From: JAEVLT01 sp964484065
GTDB taxonomy: Bacteria > Bacillota > Bacilli > Bacillales > Cytobacillaceae
NCBI GenBank assembly: GCA_964484065.1
Contig: CAZAEW010000009.1
Coordinates: 1-64,000, forward strand
Direction of reading: 5' to 3'
DNA: 64,000 bases
In this document: positions 16,958-26,177 of the stretch, in pieces
Numbering within the stretch: position 1 is the stretch's first letter
Layout of the letters: the number at the start of each line of letters is the position of its first letter
Notes under the pieces: generated by a model
What the model was told of the DNA's origin: nothing
Database searches by the model: none
The model's input: the letters and a program-made list of their open reading frames with translations, nothing else
Made by a program: the position numbers and the translations under genes

Positions 16958-18178
16958 CTAGGACGGATACAGAAGCTGAATTAACAGATTTTCCGCCTTT
17001 TCGATCAGCTGCTGCTGATCAGATTCTGATAAAGCAGATAAGTATTTTCGCCCGAGCTGATGATCGTATAATGCTGCTGCAGCTTGCTCCGTATCATTAA
17101 ATTGCTCTGCTGTCTCAAAGAGCTCTTTGTAAAATTCCCCTTCGGCTTTCAGCTGTTCTTTATCTTTCTGACCCATTTCATTTACATTAATGGCAACGAT
17201 CCAGACAAATTGTTCTTCCTCTAGTTCTTCCTCCTGCAGCAGTTCAAGAAGTTCTTCCTTTAAACCCCTTTTTTCATTTGCATCCTCAAGCTGAACATTT
17301 CTTAATTCTATGGTAAGCATGGCTGCGCATGCCGCTTTTCTATGCCGATTCACCTCTGCTTGGCATAAGCGGAGAATTTCCTGGAAACTTTGAGATCCTT
17401 GTGCATCAATAACCGTTTCTTCCCAAATCACGTCAGCAACATCGACAAAATCGAGTTTTGCCCCTGTATCGGTCAGCTGAACGTGATAAAAGCCCTTGGC
17501 GCCTGTTTCTTTTTTATTACGTCCTTGAAGATTGCCAGGATAGACGACAGGAGGGCATTCCGACAATACCATCTGTTTGTGGATGTGGCCAAGCGCCCAA
17601 TAATCGAATTGTTTTTCAAGCAGTTCTTTCAGATAGAAAGGTGCATAGTTTCCATGCTCACTATTCCCTCCCTCATTGCCATGCAATATCCCAATATGAA
17701 AATCTGCTCCCTCTTGCCGGCGGTAATCATTGATTTTCCGGTCATAGACATGGCGCTGGGAATAACTGAAACCGTATAAATTGACGGAAAGTCCGCTGTT
17801 TGTTTGCAGGGTTTTAACTTCGACCTCATTAGCAAAAATATGTACATTTTCGGGCCAGTCAAGGGAGACCCATGCTCCTCCCAAATGGTCATGGTTGCCA
17901 TGAACAACATAGACTGGGATGTGACTGGCTTTGAGTCTTAACATTTCGCTGCGAAGCTTTGATTGTGCCCGCAGACTGCGGTCTTCCCCATCAAATAGAT
18001 CACCAGCCAATATGACAAAATCCACTTTTCTTTCAATCGCCTCATTTGTCAGTTTTTTCAGAGCCGAGAAGGTACTTTCCCTTACTCTTTTAAAAACCGA
18101 ATCCGGCAGATGATTCAGCCCTGTCATTGGACTGTCCAAATGCAGATCTGCCGCATGGATAAACGTTATTTGCTTCAT
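16958..18178 (-). CDS. yhaO: YhaO, SbcD/Mre11-like metallophosphoesterase (DNA repair exonuclease)
   Basis: 406-residue calcineurin-like phosphoesterase. Motifs are in order: AADLHLDS (motif I), LAGDLFD (II), VHGNHDHL (III), ILHGNEG (IV) and ALGHIHKQ (V), all consistent with two-metal nuclease activity. The start is the ATG at 18176-18178 with AGAGGA upstream; a GTG six codons earlier overlaps the ribosome binding site. It is co-transcribed with yhaN. The substrate is inferred from the Mre11/SbcD family. Confidence 0.93.
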   Translation of the reverse strand: MKQITFIHAADLHLDSPMTGLNHLPDSVFKRVRESTFSALKKLTNEAIERKVDFVILAGDLFDGEDRSLRAQSKLRSEMLRLKASHIPVYVVHGNHDHLGGAWVSLDWPENVHIFANEVEVKTLQTNSGLSVNLYGFSYSQRHVYDRKINDYRRQEGADFHIGILHGNEGGNSEHGNYAPFYLKELLEKQFDYWALGHIHKQMVLSECPPVVYPGNLQGRNKKETGAKGFYHVQLTDTGAKLDFVDVADVIWEETVIDAQGSQSFQEILRLCQAEVNRHRKAACAAMLTIELRNVQLEDANEKRGLKEELLELLQEEELEEEQFVWIVAINVNEMGQKDKEQLKAEGEFYKELFETAEQFNDTEQAAAALYDHQLGRKYLSALSESDQQQLIEKAENLLIQLLYPS

Positions 18179-18250
18179 AAAAGGTTGTCCTCTCACGTTC
18201 TTTTCTCTATTTTATCATCTATTAACACAAAAAGCGAATACACGTTCTAT

Positions 18251-18289
18251 AAAATAAAAATCTGCCCCTAATAGAATAAGAGCAGATTT
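18251..18289 (-). terminator. Terminator after yhaP
   Basis: AAATCTGC (18258-18265) pairs with GCAGATTT (18282-18289); a T-rich run follows on the minus strand. Confidence 0.8.
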
Positions 18290-18295
18290 ATACGT

Positions 18296-19549
18296 CTATT
18301 TGTTTTTTGTCAGCTGCAGTGCTTGTTTAATATCTTTAAACGAATTTGATTTTCCGTACATCAAGACCCCACCTTTATAAACACGGGCACCGAACACTGC
18401 CATAATAATAATGGTGATCGCAAGCAGCAGTATTCCTATAGAGGTTTCCCAAAATGGAATATTCAGCATTCCTACCCGCAAAAACATAATCATTGGGGTA
18501 AAGAAGGGAATGTAAGATGTAACCGTGATAACCGGCGAATCCGGTTTCGAAAGCCCGAAGACGGCGATCATAAAACCTGCCGCAACAACCATCGTCATTG
18601 GGGTGATCATTTGTTGGACATCTTCAATCCGGCTTACAAGCGAACCTAAAAGGGCCGCAAGGGTTGCATAAAGGAAATAACCGAGAATAAAGAAGACCAC
18701 AGCATAAACAATAATGGAAACAGAGATGTTTTCAAATCCAAACCCCTTAAAGAAATTGCCTTTCATCGTTTCGACATTTGCCTTTAGTGAAAAATAGCCG
18801 ACTGACAATAATACCGCCAACTGCGTTAGGCTGAGAAGGCCGATTCCTAAAATTTTGGCAAACATCTGACGGATCGGCGAAACGCTTGAAATTAAAATTT
18901 CCATGACCCTTGACGATTTTTCAATCGCCACTTCCATCGCAATCATATTGGCATACATAATCACCGCAAAATACATCACAAAGAGAAGGACATAGACAAG
19001 ACCTCTTGCCTGGCCAAGCTGCTCTTCCGTTTTGGCATTTTTCTCAAGAGCTACCTTTTTAAAGGAGACAGGTTCATATAATTTTTGCAGCTGTGCCGGC
19101 GTAAGATTAATTTGCGATGAAGCAATCATCGTTTTTATCTGCTGCAGGCTTGTCTGCAAATCGGAATAAACCGCTGAATCGGCAATCGTATTCGCTTTAT
19201 AAGTTGCCTCGGGCATTCCCTTTCCATCAACTTTTAAAACAAGCAGCCCCGTATAATCGCCCTTTTTCACCTCGCTTTCGGCTTTAGAAAGAGTTCCTTG
19301 GTAATTTTCAAGAACAATCCCTTTGTTAATGGACTTAACTTGATTTTTCAGAGGTGCATATAACTTTCCGGATGTATCCAATACAGCTACTTTGTCTTTT
19401 GCTCCGTTTTTGTCAAATGCATCGATAATCCGGTTCATGTTGGAAATCCCCAAGATAAATAAAACGGTGACAATCGTTGTAATCAGAAATGACTTTGTTT
19501 TAAATTTCGATAAATATGTATGCCAAAAAATGATCCAAAAACTATTCAT
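18296..19549 (-). CDS. yhaP: YhaP, ABC-2 type permease (NatB-like)
   Basis: Membrane subunit of a NatAB-like exporter with YhaQ. The 417-residue protein has one N-terminal membrane segment (about 20-37), a large extracytoplasmic domain to about residue 170, and five to six C-terminal segments, the standard NatB/ABC-2 layout. The start overlaps the end of yhaQ by 8 nt (ATG at 19547-19549, AGGTGGG upstream). Substrate unknown; sodium or a toxic compound is possible by family analogy only. Confidence 0.92.
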   Translation of the reverse strand: MNSFWIIFWHTYLSKFKTKSFLITTIVTVLFILGISNMNRIIDAFDKNGAKDKVAVLDTSGKLYAPLKNQVKSINKGIVLENYQGTLSKAESEVKKGDYTGLLVLKVDGKGMPEATYKANTIADSAVYSDLQTSLQQIKTMIASSQINLTPAQLQKLYEPVSFKKVALEKNAKTEEQLGQARGLVYVLLFVMYFAVIMYANMIAMEVAIEKSSRVMEILISSVSPIRQMFAKILGIGLLSLTQLAVLLSVGYFSLKANVETMKGNFFKGFGFENISVSIIVYAVVFFILGYFLYATLAALLGSLVSRIEDVQQMITPMTMVVAAGFMIAVFGLSKPDSPVITVTSYIPFFTPMIMFLRVGMLNIPFWETSIGILLLAITIIIMAVFGARVYKGGVLMYGKSNSFKDIKQALQLTKNK

Positions 19550-20441
19550 AGGAAGCACCCACCTTCTCAATAAAAATGTCGTTTAAAGATGGTTCTTCAA
19601 GCGCAAATTTGCGGATAAAGCCTTTGCCGACAAGCCCCGTAAGAATCCCCTCAGCAGTCCCTTCCCGGTCAATTTGCAGCCGGACCCCCTCCGCCGTCTC
19701 GGTCATCTTAAGAACACCAGGGTAATGTTCCAATGAATCCAATGGAAAATCAGCATGAATAATCAGGTTTTTCTTGCCAAAGGACCTTTTAATCTCCCTA
19801 AGGGAACCATGAACAACGGTTTTTCCTTTTTGGAGGATGCATAAATGCTCGCAAAGCTCTTCGACATGCTCCATCCGATGGCTGGAAAAAACAATCGTTG
19901 CACCGGCTTCCTTCAGTGAATAAACCGCTTCTTTCAGCAACTCAACATTGACGGGGTCCAGTCCACTGAACGGTTCATCAAAAATCAACAATTTTGGTTT
20001 ATGGATGACGGCTGCAATAAATTGGATTTTTTGCTGATTTCCTTTTGACAGCTCTTCCACCTTTTTATTTTCATAATCGGCTATTTTAAATCGTTTAAGC
20101 CAAACAGTTAATTCCGACAATGCTTCATTCTTTGGCATCCCTCTGAGCCTGGCAAGATAAATGAGCTGTTCACGGACCCTTAGTTTGGGATACAGCCCTC
20201 TTTCTTCGGGAAGGTAACCGACCAGACTGCTTGTCCTGTAATCAAGCGGTTGACCATCCCAAGTGATCGTTCCATCGCTTTTTTCAAGCAGGCCTAAGAT
20301 CATTCTGAAAGTTGTCGTTTTCCCTGCCCCATTCGCTCCGAGAAAACCAAAAATCTCTTTTTCCGGTATTTCCAGCGACAAATGATCAACAGCCGTAAAT
20401 TGTCCGAAACGCTTTGTCACATTTTCGAGTTTTAAGACCAA
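19542..20441 (-). CDS. yhaQ: YhaQ, ABC transporter ATP-binding protein (NatA-like)
   Basis: 299-residue ATPase: Walker A GANGAGKTTT, Q-loop region YLPEERGLYP, signature ELSKGNQQKIQ, Walker B LLIFDEPFSGLDP and switch SSHRMEH, with a roughly 80-residue C-terminal extension. I take the TTG at 20439-20441 as start because GGAGGGGG lies about 6-8 nt upstream; this gives almost exactly the B. subtilis length. It is translationally coupled to yhaP. Confidence 0.93.
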   Translation of the reverse strand: MVLKLENVTKRFGQFTAVDHLSLEIPEKEIFGFLGANGAGKTTTFRMILGLLEKSDGTITWDGQPLDYRTSSLVGYLPEERGLYPKLRVREQLIYLARLRGMPKNEALSELTVWLKRFKIADYENKKVEELSKGNQQKIQFIAAVIHKPKLLIFDEPFSGLDPVNVELLKEAVYSLKEAGATIVFSSHRMEHVEELCEHLCILQKGKTVVHGSLREIKRSFGKKNLIIHADFPLDSLEHYPGVLKMTETAEGVRLQIDREGTAEGILTGLVGKGFIRKFALEEPSLNDIFIEKVGASYE

Positions 20442-20531
20442 AAAAACCCCCTCCTTGCTTTTTCTTTTCATACGATTGAAACCGCTAAAAGATTCATCAC
20501 TGAAGAAGAAGAGTAAAAAAAATCCCCCGCA

Positions 20532-22040
20532 TTATTTTGCAGGAGATTCCAGGAACAGCTGGCCGAGTATTTTTATTTTATCATCGGTATAGGCTTGATA
20601 ACCTTCATTATATGATTTAGGATCTTTCGGATTGGCAAAATGGGTGATTTTCCCAGTTGTTGGATGAACAAATTTACTGGCTGCACCGCAGCCGATTCCG
20701 ATAATCGTTTGCTGTTCTTCCATAATCATGATGTTATAAATACTTTCTTGATTTGGCAGCGCATATCCTACATTCTCAAGATTCCCGAGAATGTTTTTTT
20801 GCCGGTATAAATAATAAGGAACATAGCCGTGTTCAGCTGTCCAATTTTGCGCAAGGTGCATCATCTGTTCCACTTCAGTTCTGTCTGCCACTTTATACTT
20901 TTCTTTATTCTTTGTCATTTCTGATGCCCGTTTAAAGGATAAAGTATGCACTGTCACCGACTCCGGCATCAGCTTTTCCGTTTCCGCCAAAGAATGGGCA
21001 AATTCAGAAATCCCTTCTCCCGGCAGGCCGATGATTAAATCCATGTTGACATTATTCATTCCCATTCTACGGGCCAAATGAAATTTATCAATCGTTTCGG
21101 TGACGGTATGATGGCGGCCGATTGCATTTAATGTTTCCTGCGTATACGACTGCGGATTAATGCTGATGCGGTCAATCTTCCACTTTTTTAAAATCTCCAA
21201 TTTTTCCGGGGTAATCGTATCAGGACGTCCGGCTTCGACGGTTATTTCCCGGATTTGATCGACATTTGGAAATGACTCGTACATTTCTTGATAGAGCATA
21301 TCCATTTCTTCAGCAGTAATGCTTGTCGGGGTTCCGCCGCCATAGTAAACGGTCGTAATCGGGATTCCTTTCTCCTTCAGCCATTGGCCGATTTTTCTCA
21401 TTTCATAATGGAGACCGCCAAGAAAGGAATCAACGGAGCCCTGCCTGCCATTGATGGCATAAGCAGGAAAGGTACAGTAAGCACATTTTGTCGGGCAAAA
21501 CGGAATGCCGATGTAAATGCTGACTTCATTTTGCAGCGAGTACAGATCGGGGACAACAGATAGCTGCCTGTCAACGATTTCTTGCATCAACTTGATTTTT
21601 TCATCCGTAATTAAATAGTCATCTTTAAGCTGCTGAGCGATGAGTTCGGCTGCAATTCCTTCTTTTGTTTGATAATGAAGGAGTTTTGTCGGTCTGACCC
21701 CTGTTAATATCCCCCATTTTTGAGTAATTCCCGTCCACTCCTGGAGAACGGATAAATAAACGCGGGAAACCGCATTTTTGATTTGCTTGAAATATTCTTT
21801 CTCCGAATTTACCGGCTTGATCTCTTTTTCATATTCGGATAAGCAGGTTTTTCCTTCCTTGTCTGTTAATTCTGCTTTCACATGAATATGTCTGCCGGTA
21901 TTTAATGCAAAGTGAATCGTTAATTCGGAACTGCTTCTATCGGTAAAAAGAATCTCGGATTCTTCAAAAAATAAATTTGCGATTAATGTTAATGGACGAA
22001 GGAAGCGGTCATCCGCTAATCCTTGAATGGTTATCTTCAA
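20532..22040 (-). CDS. hemZ: HemZ, oxygen-independent coproporphyrinogen III dehydrogenase-like radical SAM protein
   Basis: Radical SAM enzyme of the HemN/HemZ group. The 502-residue protein has the 4Fe-4S motif CPTKCAYC (Cys182, Cys186, Cys189), the SAM-binding YYGGGTPTS and the internal GLPGEG. I choose a TTG start at 22038-22040, 5 nt after AGGTG, which gives nearly the B. subtilis length (501); the longer ATG start at 22088 has no ribosome binding site. The N-terminal ~165 residues are specific to HemZ. The position after yhaQ follows B. subtilis. Confidence 0.93.
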   Translation of the reverse strand: MKITIQGLADDRFLRPLTLIANLFFEESEILFTDRSSSELTIHFALNTGRHIHVKAELTDKEGKTCLSEYEKEIKPVNSEKEYFKQIKNAVSRVYLSVLQEWTGITQKWGILTGVRPTKLLHYQTKEGIAAELIAQQLKDDYLITDEKIKLMQEIVDRQLSVVPDLYSLQNEVSIYIGIPFCPTKCAYCTFPAYAINGRQGSVDSFLGGLHYEMRKIGQWLKEKGIPITTVYYGGGTPTSITAEEMDMLYQEMYESFPNVDQIREITVEAGRPDTITPEKLEILKKWKIDRISINPQSYTQETLNAIGRHHTVTETIDKFHLARRMGMNNVNMDLIIGLPGEGISEFAHSLAETEKLMPESVTVHTLSFKRASEMTKNKEKYKVADRTEVEQMMHLAQNWTAEHGYVPYYLYRQKNILGNLENVGYALPNQESIYNIMIMEEQQTIIGIGCGAASKFVHPTTGKITHFANPKDPKSYNEGYQAYTDDKIKILGQLFLESPAK

Positions 22041-22113
22041 AATATCACCTTTTTCAACAATAGCTTCATCTAAGTGTACAAAATCCATATTAGCTGGTCA
22101 ATACATGGGAAAT

Positions 22114-22155
22114 TTTAAGAGGTATCACTGGTTTTTTCCAATGATACCTCTTAAA
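22114..22155 (-). terminator. Strong hairpin after yhaX
   Basis: TTTAAGAGGTATCA and TGATACCTCTTAAA (22114-22127 / 22142-22155) extend inward through CTGG/CCAA pairs to an 18-bp stem with a 6-nt loop. It lies between yhaX and hemZ. The T-run is weak, so it may be an mRNA stabiliser or an imperfect terminator. Confidence 0.7.
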
Positions 22156-22159
22156 GGAT

Positions 22160-23032
22160 TTATTTTTTTAAGATTTTCATTTTGCGGAGGAATTCAATTG
22201 GCTGCTGTTTGCGAAAATGTTCCTTGACCATATAGGCGACGCCGTTCTCGTTTTGGGATCTGGTAATCCAGTCTGCCGCTCTTTTAACAGCAAAATCGGA
22301 ATTCCCCATTGCCACTCCCAGTCCGGCTGCTTCAATAACCGGAATATCATCAAGACTGTCCCCAATGACGACCATTTCCTCCAAGCGGATTCCATACTGA
22401 CTGCCGAGATACGCTAATCCGGTCAGTTTTGAGCAGCCGGCCGGAACAATGTCTAAACGGAGCGGGTCGAGTTCGATGGTGTCAATTTCTGTATACATTT
22501 TACGGAGGGCTTCCTTCGTATCCTGCAAATCTTTCTTTTTCTCAAAATATACCTCCATTTTTGGCGGTGCAACAGGCTGGTCATGTAAGTGATCGCTTAA
22601 GGTACTAACAAATTGCTGGGAATACATAACCGGATCCCCTGAGGTAAACACCGTTTTAACCAAAAGATTATTGTTTAATTTCAACTTGTTGGCAAGAGAA
22701 AATTGCTCGTGGACAAGCCTGATTTGGCATGGCAATACTTCTAAAAACCGAACAATATCGTAGGTGACTTCTGCTGTTATTCTTTTTGCAAGGATTGGAT
22801 TTTCCTGCGATGCGGAGATGAATGCCCCTTGATGAGTAACGAGCGGCGTTTTAATTTTTAAAGCTTTCGCTACCTTTCGGGCGGAAGGATAGCTTCTTGA
22901 AGTCATAATGGTAACAACGATCCCCTTTTGTTGCACATAATCGATGGCATCCTTGGTTGATTTATGAAGCTTTCCATTTGTTTGGAGTAATGTCCCATCA
23001 ATATTTAACGCGAGTAAGCGATAGATCATCAT
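22160..23032 (-). CDS. yhaX: YhaX-like HAD (Cof-type) protein with Asn at the nucleophile position
   Basis: 290-residue (or 289 from the second ATG) Cof-subfamily HAD protein. Motif I reads ALNIDGTLL: the usual first Asp nucleophile is Asn10, while Asp12 is kept. Later motifs are normal: TSRSYPSAR (II), KxxGL (III region) and GDSLDDIPVI (IV). Phosphatase activity is therefore doubtful. From memory B. subtilis YhaX, a stress-related protein near hemZ, also has Asn here; I am not certain. GGGGG lies just before the tandem ATGs. Confidence 0.85.
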   Translation of the reverse strand: MMIYRLLALNIDGTLLQTNGKLHKSTKDAIDYVQQKGIVVTIMTSRSYPSARKVAKALKIKTPLVTHQGAFISASQENPILAKRITAEVTYDIVRFLEVLPCQIRLVHEQFSLANKLKLNNNLLVKTVFTSGDPVMYSQQFVSTLSDHLHDQPVAPPKMEVYFEKKKDLQDTKEALRKMYTEIDTIELDPLRLDIVPAGCSKLTGLAYLGSQYGIRLEEMVVIGDSLDDIPVIEAAGLGVAMGNSDFAVKRAADWITRSQNENGVAYMVKEHFRKQQPIEFLRKMKILKK

Positions 23033-23139
23033 GCTGCCCCCTATTCATGGTGAAATGTTTCCTTATACCACTTTTATGACATTTTCCTCCCTAATAGAAC
23101 AATGTTTAAGGAAGAAATGGGGCCTCATAAAAAGAAAAG

Positions 23140-23325
23140 TGCAGGCGCCTTCAGAACAAGCAAAGCTTGTTCTTGCGATGCATTCTCAAGTTGCATCCCT
23201 TTGTGCTCAGCCTTGATGGGCTAGGCGCTCCTCGAAAAAGCTAAAGCTTTTCCTTCGTGCGATGCTTCGCTTCCGAAGCTTATTCTTGTGAAACTGGACA
23301 ATTCTCAAAGCCCAAACTTTTCTTT
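23140..23325. repeat. Palindrome-rich dispersed Bacillus repeat
   Basis: Gap 23033-23398 holds no gene. It contains nested inverted repeats: GAACAAGC-AAA-GCTTGTTC, AAAAGC-TA-AAGCTTTT, and the outer pair AGGCGCC / AGGCGCT, ending in GGACAATTCTCAAAGCCC. The layout GTGCAGGCGCC...GGGCTAGGCGC resembles a multicopy intergenic repeat I associate with several Bacillus genomes. It is probably transcribed into a structured RNA or is a terminator-linked MITE-like sequence; no protein is encoded. Confidence 0.6.
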
Positions 23326-23334
23326 ACTTAAAAA

Positions 23335-23374
23335 GAAAAAGCTTTCAGCCAAATCATTTGGACGAAAGCTTTTT
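23335..23374 (-). terminator. Terminator after yheA
   Basis: AAAAAGCTTTC and GAAAGCTTTTTT pair around an imperfect inner arm (CCAAATCATTTGG). It is flanked by A-runs and T-runs on both sides. Confidence 0.88.
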
Positions 23375-23398
23375 TCTCTGCAAACCTCTCACTCGCCT

Positions 23399-23752
23399 TT
23401 AAAGCGCTGGTGTCTCGTATAATTCTTCAAGAGGTTTCATAATCACCATATTTAACTTGCCGATTAACATGCTCATAAGCTGTTCTGCCTGCATCAGCTT
23501 CGAAATTTTTTCATTTTGCTGGACATAAGCAACCGCTGATTGCGCCTGTTCAATTTCGGCTTGGGAAATTTCCTGTCCCATCATTTGTTTTTGCTGTAAG
23601 TTCATCTGAACCTGACGAAATTGATCAAACATTTTTTTAGCCGCTGGATCCGCATTTACTACTAAATACGCTTGTTTTAATTGACTGTACTCATCAGATT
23701 GTCTGATTGCTTTCTCAAGTTCATTGGCAACATCGTATAAATTAACCGGCAT
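23399..23752 (-). CDS. yheA: YheA, YlbF/YmcA-family protein
   Basis: 117-residue all-helical protein of the YlbF/YmcA/YheA family, the same length as B. subtilis YheA. YlbF and YmcA act with YaaT on RNase Y; YheA itself has no assigned role. The start is the ATG at 23750-23752 with GGAG about 9 nt upstream. It is divergent from the YheC/D cluster. Confidence 0.92.
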   Translation of the reverse strand: MPVNLYDVANELEKAIRQSDEYSQLKQAYLVVNADPAAKKMFDQFRQVQMNLQQKQMMGQEISQAEIEQAQSAVAYVQQNEKISKLMQAEQLMSMLIGKLNMVIMKPLEELYETPAL

Positions 23753-23937
23753 TATTTCCAACTCCTTTAAAATCAATATGCCTAATGACTATAACAAATT
23801 ATGCACATGATTGCGAGTTGGTTCTTTAATCCTGATGTCCTGCACCTGGAAAATCGTGCTAATCACCATTCCTGTTCCGCCTACATATGATGCTATATCA
23901 ACTGCTGCCTATTTTTATCCGAAAATGAGGAGTGATT

Positions 23938-25077
23938 ATGTCTGAACCTATAACAGCTGTTAAGATGTTTTCTAATGGTCCTGTCATTGCCCTTCTGACG
24001 GATTTTCAGCTAAAACCATCTTCCCTCCCCCACTTTGGCTCCATCCATCAATTTTGCGAGGAGCTCCATCAGCGAGTTTCAGAAGTCGGGGGATTTTTTT
24101 ATATCTTTAATCATCAGGACCTGACTCATGATGATGTCAATGGGTATTTTTTTGAGAACGGAACTTGGATTTATGCCAAACTCCCTCTCCCAGATGTTAT
24201 TTATAATCGTATTCATTCCCGCAAACTTGAATATGAGCCAACCTTTATAATGTTTCGGGATATTCTTAAAAAACGAGGAATCCCTTTCTTCAATGACCGG
24301 TTTCTTTCTAAATGGGAAGTCTATCGCCATCTGATGCTTGAGGAGAAAATCCATCCTTTTCTGCCCAAGACAAGGATTTTTTCTCAGGAAAGCCTGTATG
24401 ATCTGATCAATCAATATGAAACGGTTTTTATCAAACCCGTTCATGGAAGCCAAGGGAAAAACATCATAAAGCTGAAAAGAGACCGCGAAACGATTTTTTG
24501 CCAAACTTCACAGGACAGTTTTTCCGATACCCCCGTCAGAAAATTTGAATCCAACCGTCTTTTTTTTCAATTAAAACCATTGCTGCAGAATAAAATTTAT
24601 ATTATTCAGCAGGGAATTCCCCTTGCCGAATACAAAACAAGAACAATGGATTTCCGGGTATTGGTTCATAAAAATCAACATTATGAATGGGATGTAACAT
24701 CATTGGTCGCACGTATTTCCGCGGAACAGCAATTTGTCTCCAATCTTGCAAAAGGAGGAGAGATGATAAAGCCTTACATCGCTCTGCAGGATTGCTTTGA
24801 CAAAAACATGATTAAAAAGACCATTTATTCAATAAAGGATCTTTCCATTCAAGCTGCAGACATTATCAGCAAATACACAAAAGGGATCACCGGAGAGCTG
24901 GGAATTGATATTGGTGTCGATCGTACAGGACAGCCATGGATTATTGAGATCAATTCTAAGCCATCCAAAAGCTTTGGAGATACACTCACAAAGATCAGAC
25001 CTTCGGCAAGAGCAATTATCGAGTTCTGCTTCAAATTAGCTTTTGACAAGGTTTCAGAAATGGAGGAATCAATGTGA
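23938..25077 (+). CDS. YheC/YheD-family ATP-grasp protein, paralogue 1
   Basis: 379-residue ATP-grasp protein of the spore-coat-associated YheC/YheD family. ATP-binding motifs: FIKPVHGSQGKNI, the DFRVLVHK strand and, near the C-terminus, GELGIDIGVDRTGQPWIIE followed by INSKP. GAGGAG lies about 5 nt before the ATG at 23938; a GTG two codons earlier is less likely. It is first in a run of four overlapping paralogues. The ATP-grasp fold predicts ligation of a carboxylate to an amine, but the substrate is unknown. Expression in the mother cell during sporulation is inferred from the family. Confidence 0.88.
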   Translation: MSEPITAVKMFSNGPVIALLTDFQLKPSSLPHFGSIHQFCEELHQRVSEVGGFFYIFNHQDLTHDDVNGYFFENGTWIYAKLPLPDVIYNRIHSRKLEYEPTFIMFRDILKKRGIPFFNDRFLSKWEVYRHLMLEEKIHPFLPKTRIFSQESLYDLINQYETVFIKPVHGSQGKNIIKLKRDRETIFCQTSQDSFSDTPVRKFESNRLFFQLKPLLQNKIYIIQQGIPLAEYKTRTMDFRVLVHKNQHYEWDVTSLVARISAEQQFVSNLAKGGEMIKPYIALQDCFDKNMIKKTIYSIKDLSIQAADIISKYTKGITGELGIDIGVDRTGQPWIIEINSKPSKSFGDTLTKIRPSARAIIEFCFKLAFDKVSEMEESM

Positions 25078-26177
25078 TTACGTTAGGAATTATGTCTCTT
25101 TGCGCCGATAGCGAAAGCAGCTATATAACTGAAATGGCAAAACGGGCCAGCTCCTGTGGAATGGAATGTTTTCGTTTTCTCCCCTCCAAAATTAATCCGG
25201 CTACACACAACGTTAAAGGAAGAATATACGATTCTGCTGCCGGGGCGTGGAAGGATACGGAAAGACCGCTGCCAAAACTGCTTTATGACCGCTGCTTTTA
25301 TGGCGATGATGATCATTCAAAACAATGCATTCCAATTGTGTCCTGGCTAAAAACGAGGAGCGATATCATGTTCTTGGGCTACGGTCTCCCTAATAAACTT
25401 GACCTCTATGAAGCATTGAAAAATACAATCCTCTCCCCCTATCTGCCCTATTCCCGGGCAGCTGCCGATGAGGATGTCGTTTTGTCGGAATTAGCCAAAC
25501 ATAAAAAGCTGATTCTAAAGCCGATCAACGGCTCTCAAGGTTACGGCATTTATTATTTAAAGGAAAGCCAAAAAAATTATCATGTGAAAACGGAAAAGCA
25601 AAGACAGATTATCTCCCGTATCTTTCCAAATGAAAAAAAGCTTGTCAAATGGCTTAAGCCCTTAATCCGGCAGCGCGCCTATTTAGTACAGCCCTATCTG
25701 GACCTTTCAAACAGTGAATTGCAGCCATTTGATATTCGGATTTTGCTGCAAAAAAATGAAAAAGGAAAGTGGACAGAACGCGGAAAAGGGATTCGAACCG
25801 GCCTTACCGGAGGCATTCTCTCCAATTTAAGTGCCGGAGGATCGGTAAGCGACTTTGATACATGGGTATCTGCCTTGCCTGCCGCTAAGAGGGACTACAT
25901 TTGCAATGAGCTGGCTTATATCATTAAAAATCTGACCGAGTTACTCGAAAAAACGTTTATGCCGCTTTTTGAAGTAGGTCTGGATATTGCATTCGCCAAA
26001 AATGGGTCCCTTTGGATTCTTGATATGAATTCGAAACCGGGCAGAAAAGTCGTTTTAAGCACAAAGCCGGATTTGGAAGAAACCTTGTACCTCGCACCGC
26101 TTCTATATGCAAAATACATTTCTCAATCCGGGCACTATGAAAGGAAGAGATTATATGCGAAAACGCTATCTCATTGA
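25074..26177 (+). CDS. yheC: YheC/YheD-family ATP-grasp protein, paralogue 2 (closest to YheC)
   Basis: 367-residue ATP-grasp protein. The GTG start overlaps the previous stop (4-nt overlap) and GGAGG lies 7 nt upstream. Motifs: ILKPINGSQGYGIYYL, PFDIRILLQKN, the glycine-rich SAGGSVS and LWILDMNSKPG. Compared with paralogue 1 the acidic positions near the C-terminus are changed (EVGLDIAFAKNG). Size and opening fit B. subtilis YheC (363). It is part of the tight four-gene unit. Confidence 0.85.
   Translation: MITLGIMSLCADSESSYITEMAKRASSCGMECFRFLPSKINPATHNVKGRIYDSAAGAWKDTERPLPKLLYDRCFYGDDDHSKQCIPIVSWLKTRSDIMFLGYGLPNKLDLYEALKNTILSPYLPYSRAAADEDVVLSELAKHKKLILKPINGSQGYGIYYLKESQKNYHVKTEKQRQIISRIFPNEKKLVKWLKPLIRQRAYLVQPYLDLSNSELQPFDIRILLQKNEKGKWTERGKGIRTGLTGGILSNLSAGGSVSDFDTWVSALPAAKRDYICNELAYIIKNLTELLEKTFMPLFEVGLDIAFAKNGSLWILDMNSKPGRKVVLSTKPDLEETLYLAPLLYAKYISQSGHYERKRLYAKTLSH

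Noticed and set aside
14020..17779. Several plus-strand frames opposite yhaN and yhaO
   Set aside because: They mirror the codon pattern of the minus-strand coiled-coil genes and have no ribosome binding sites.
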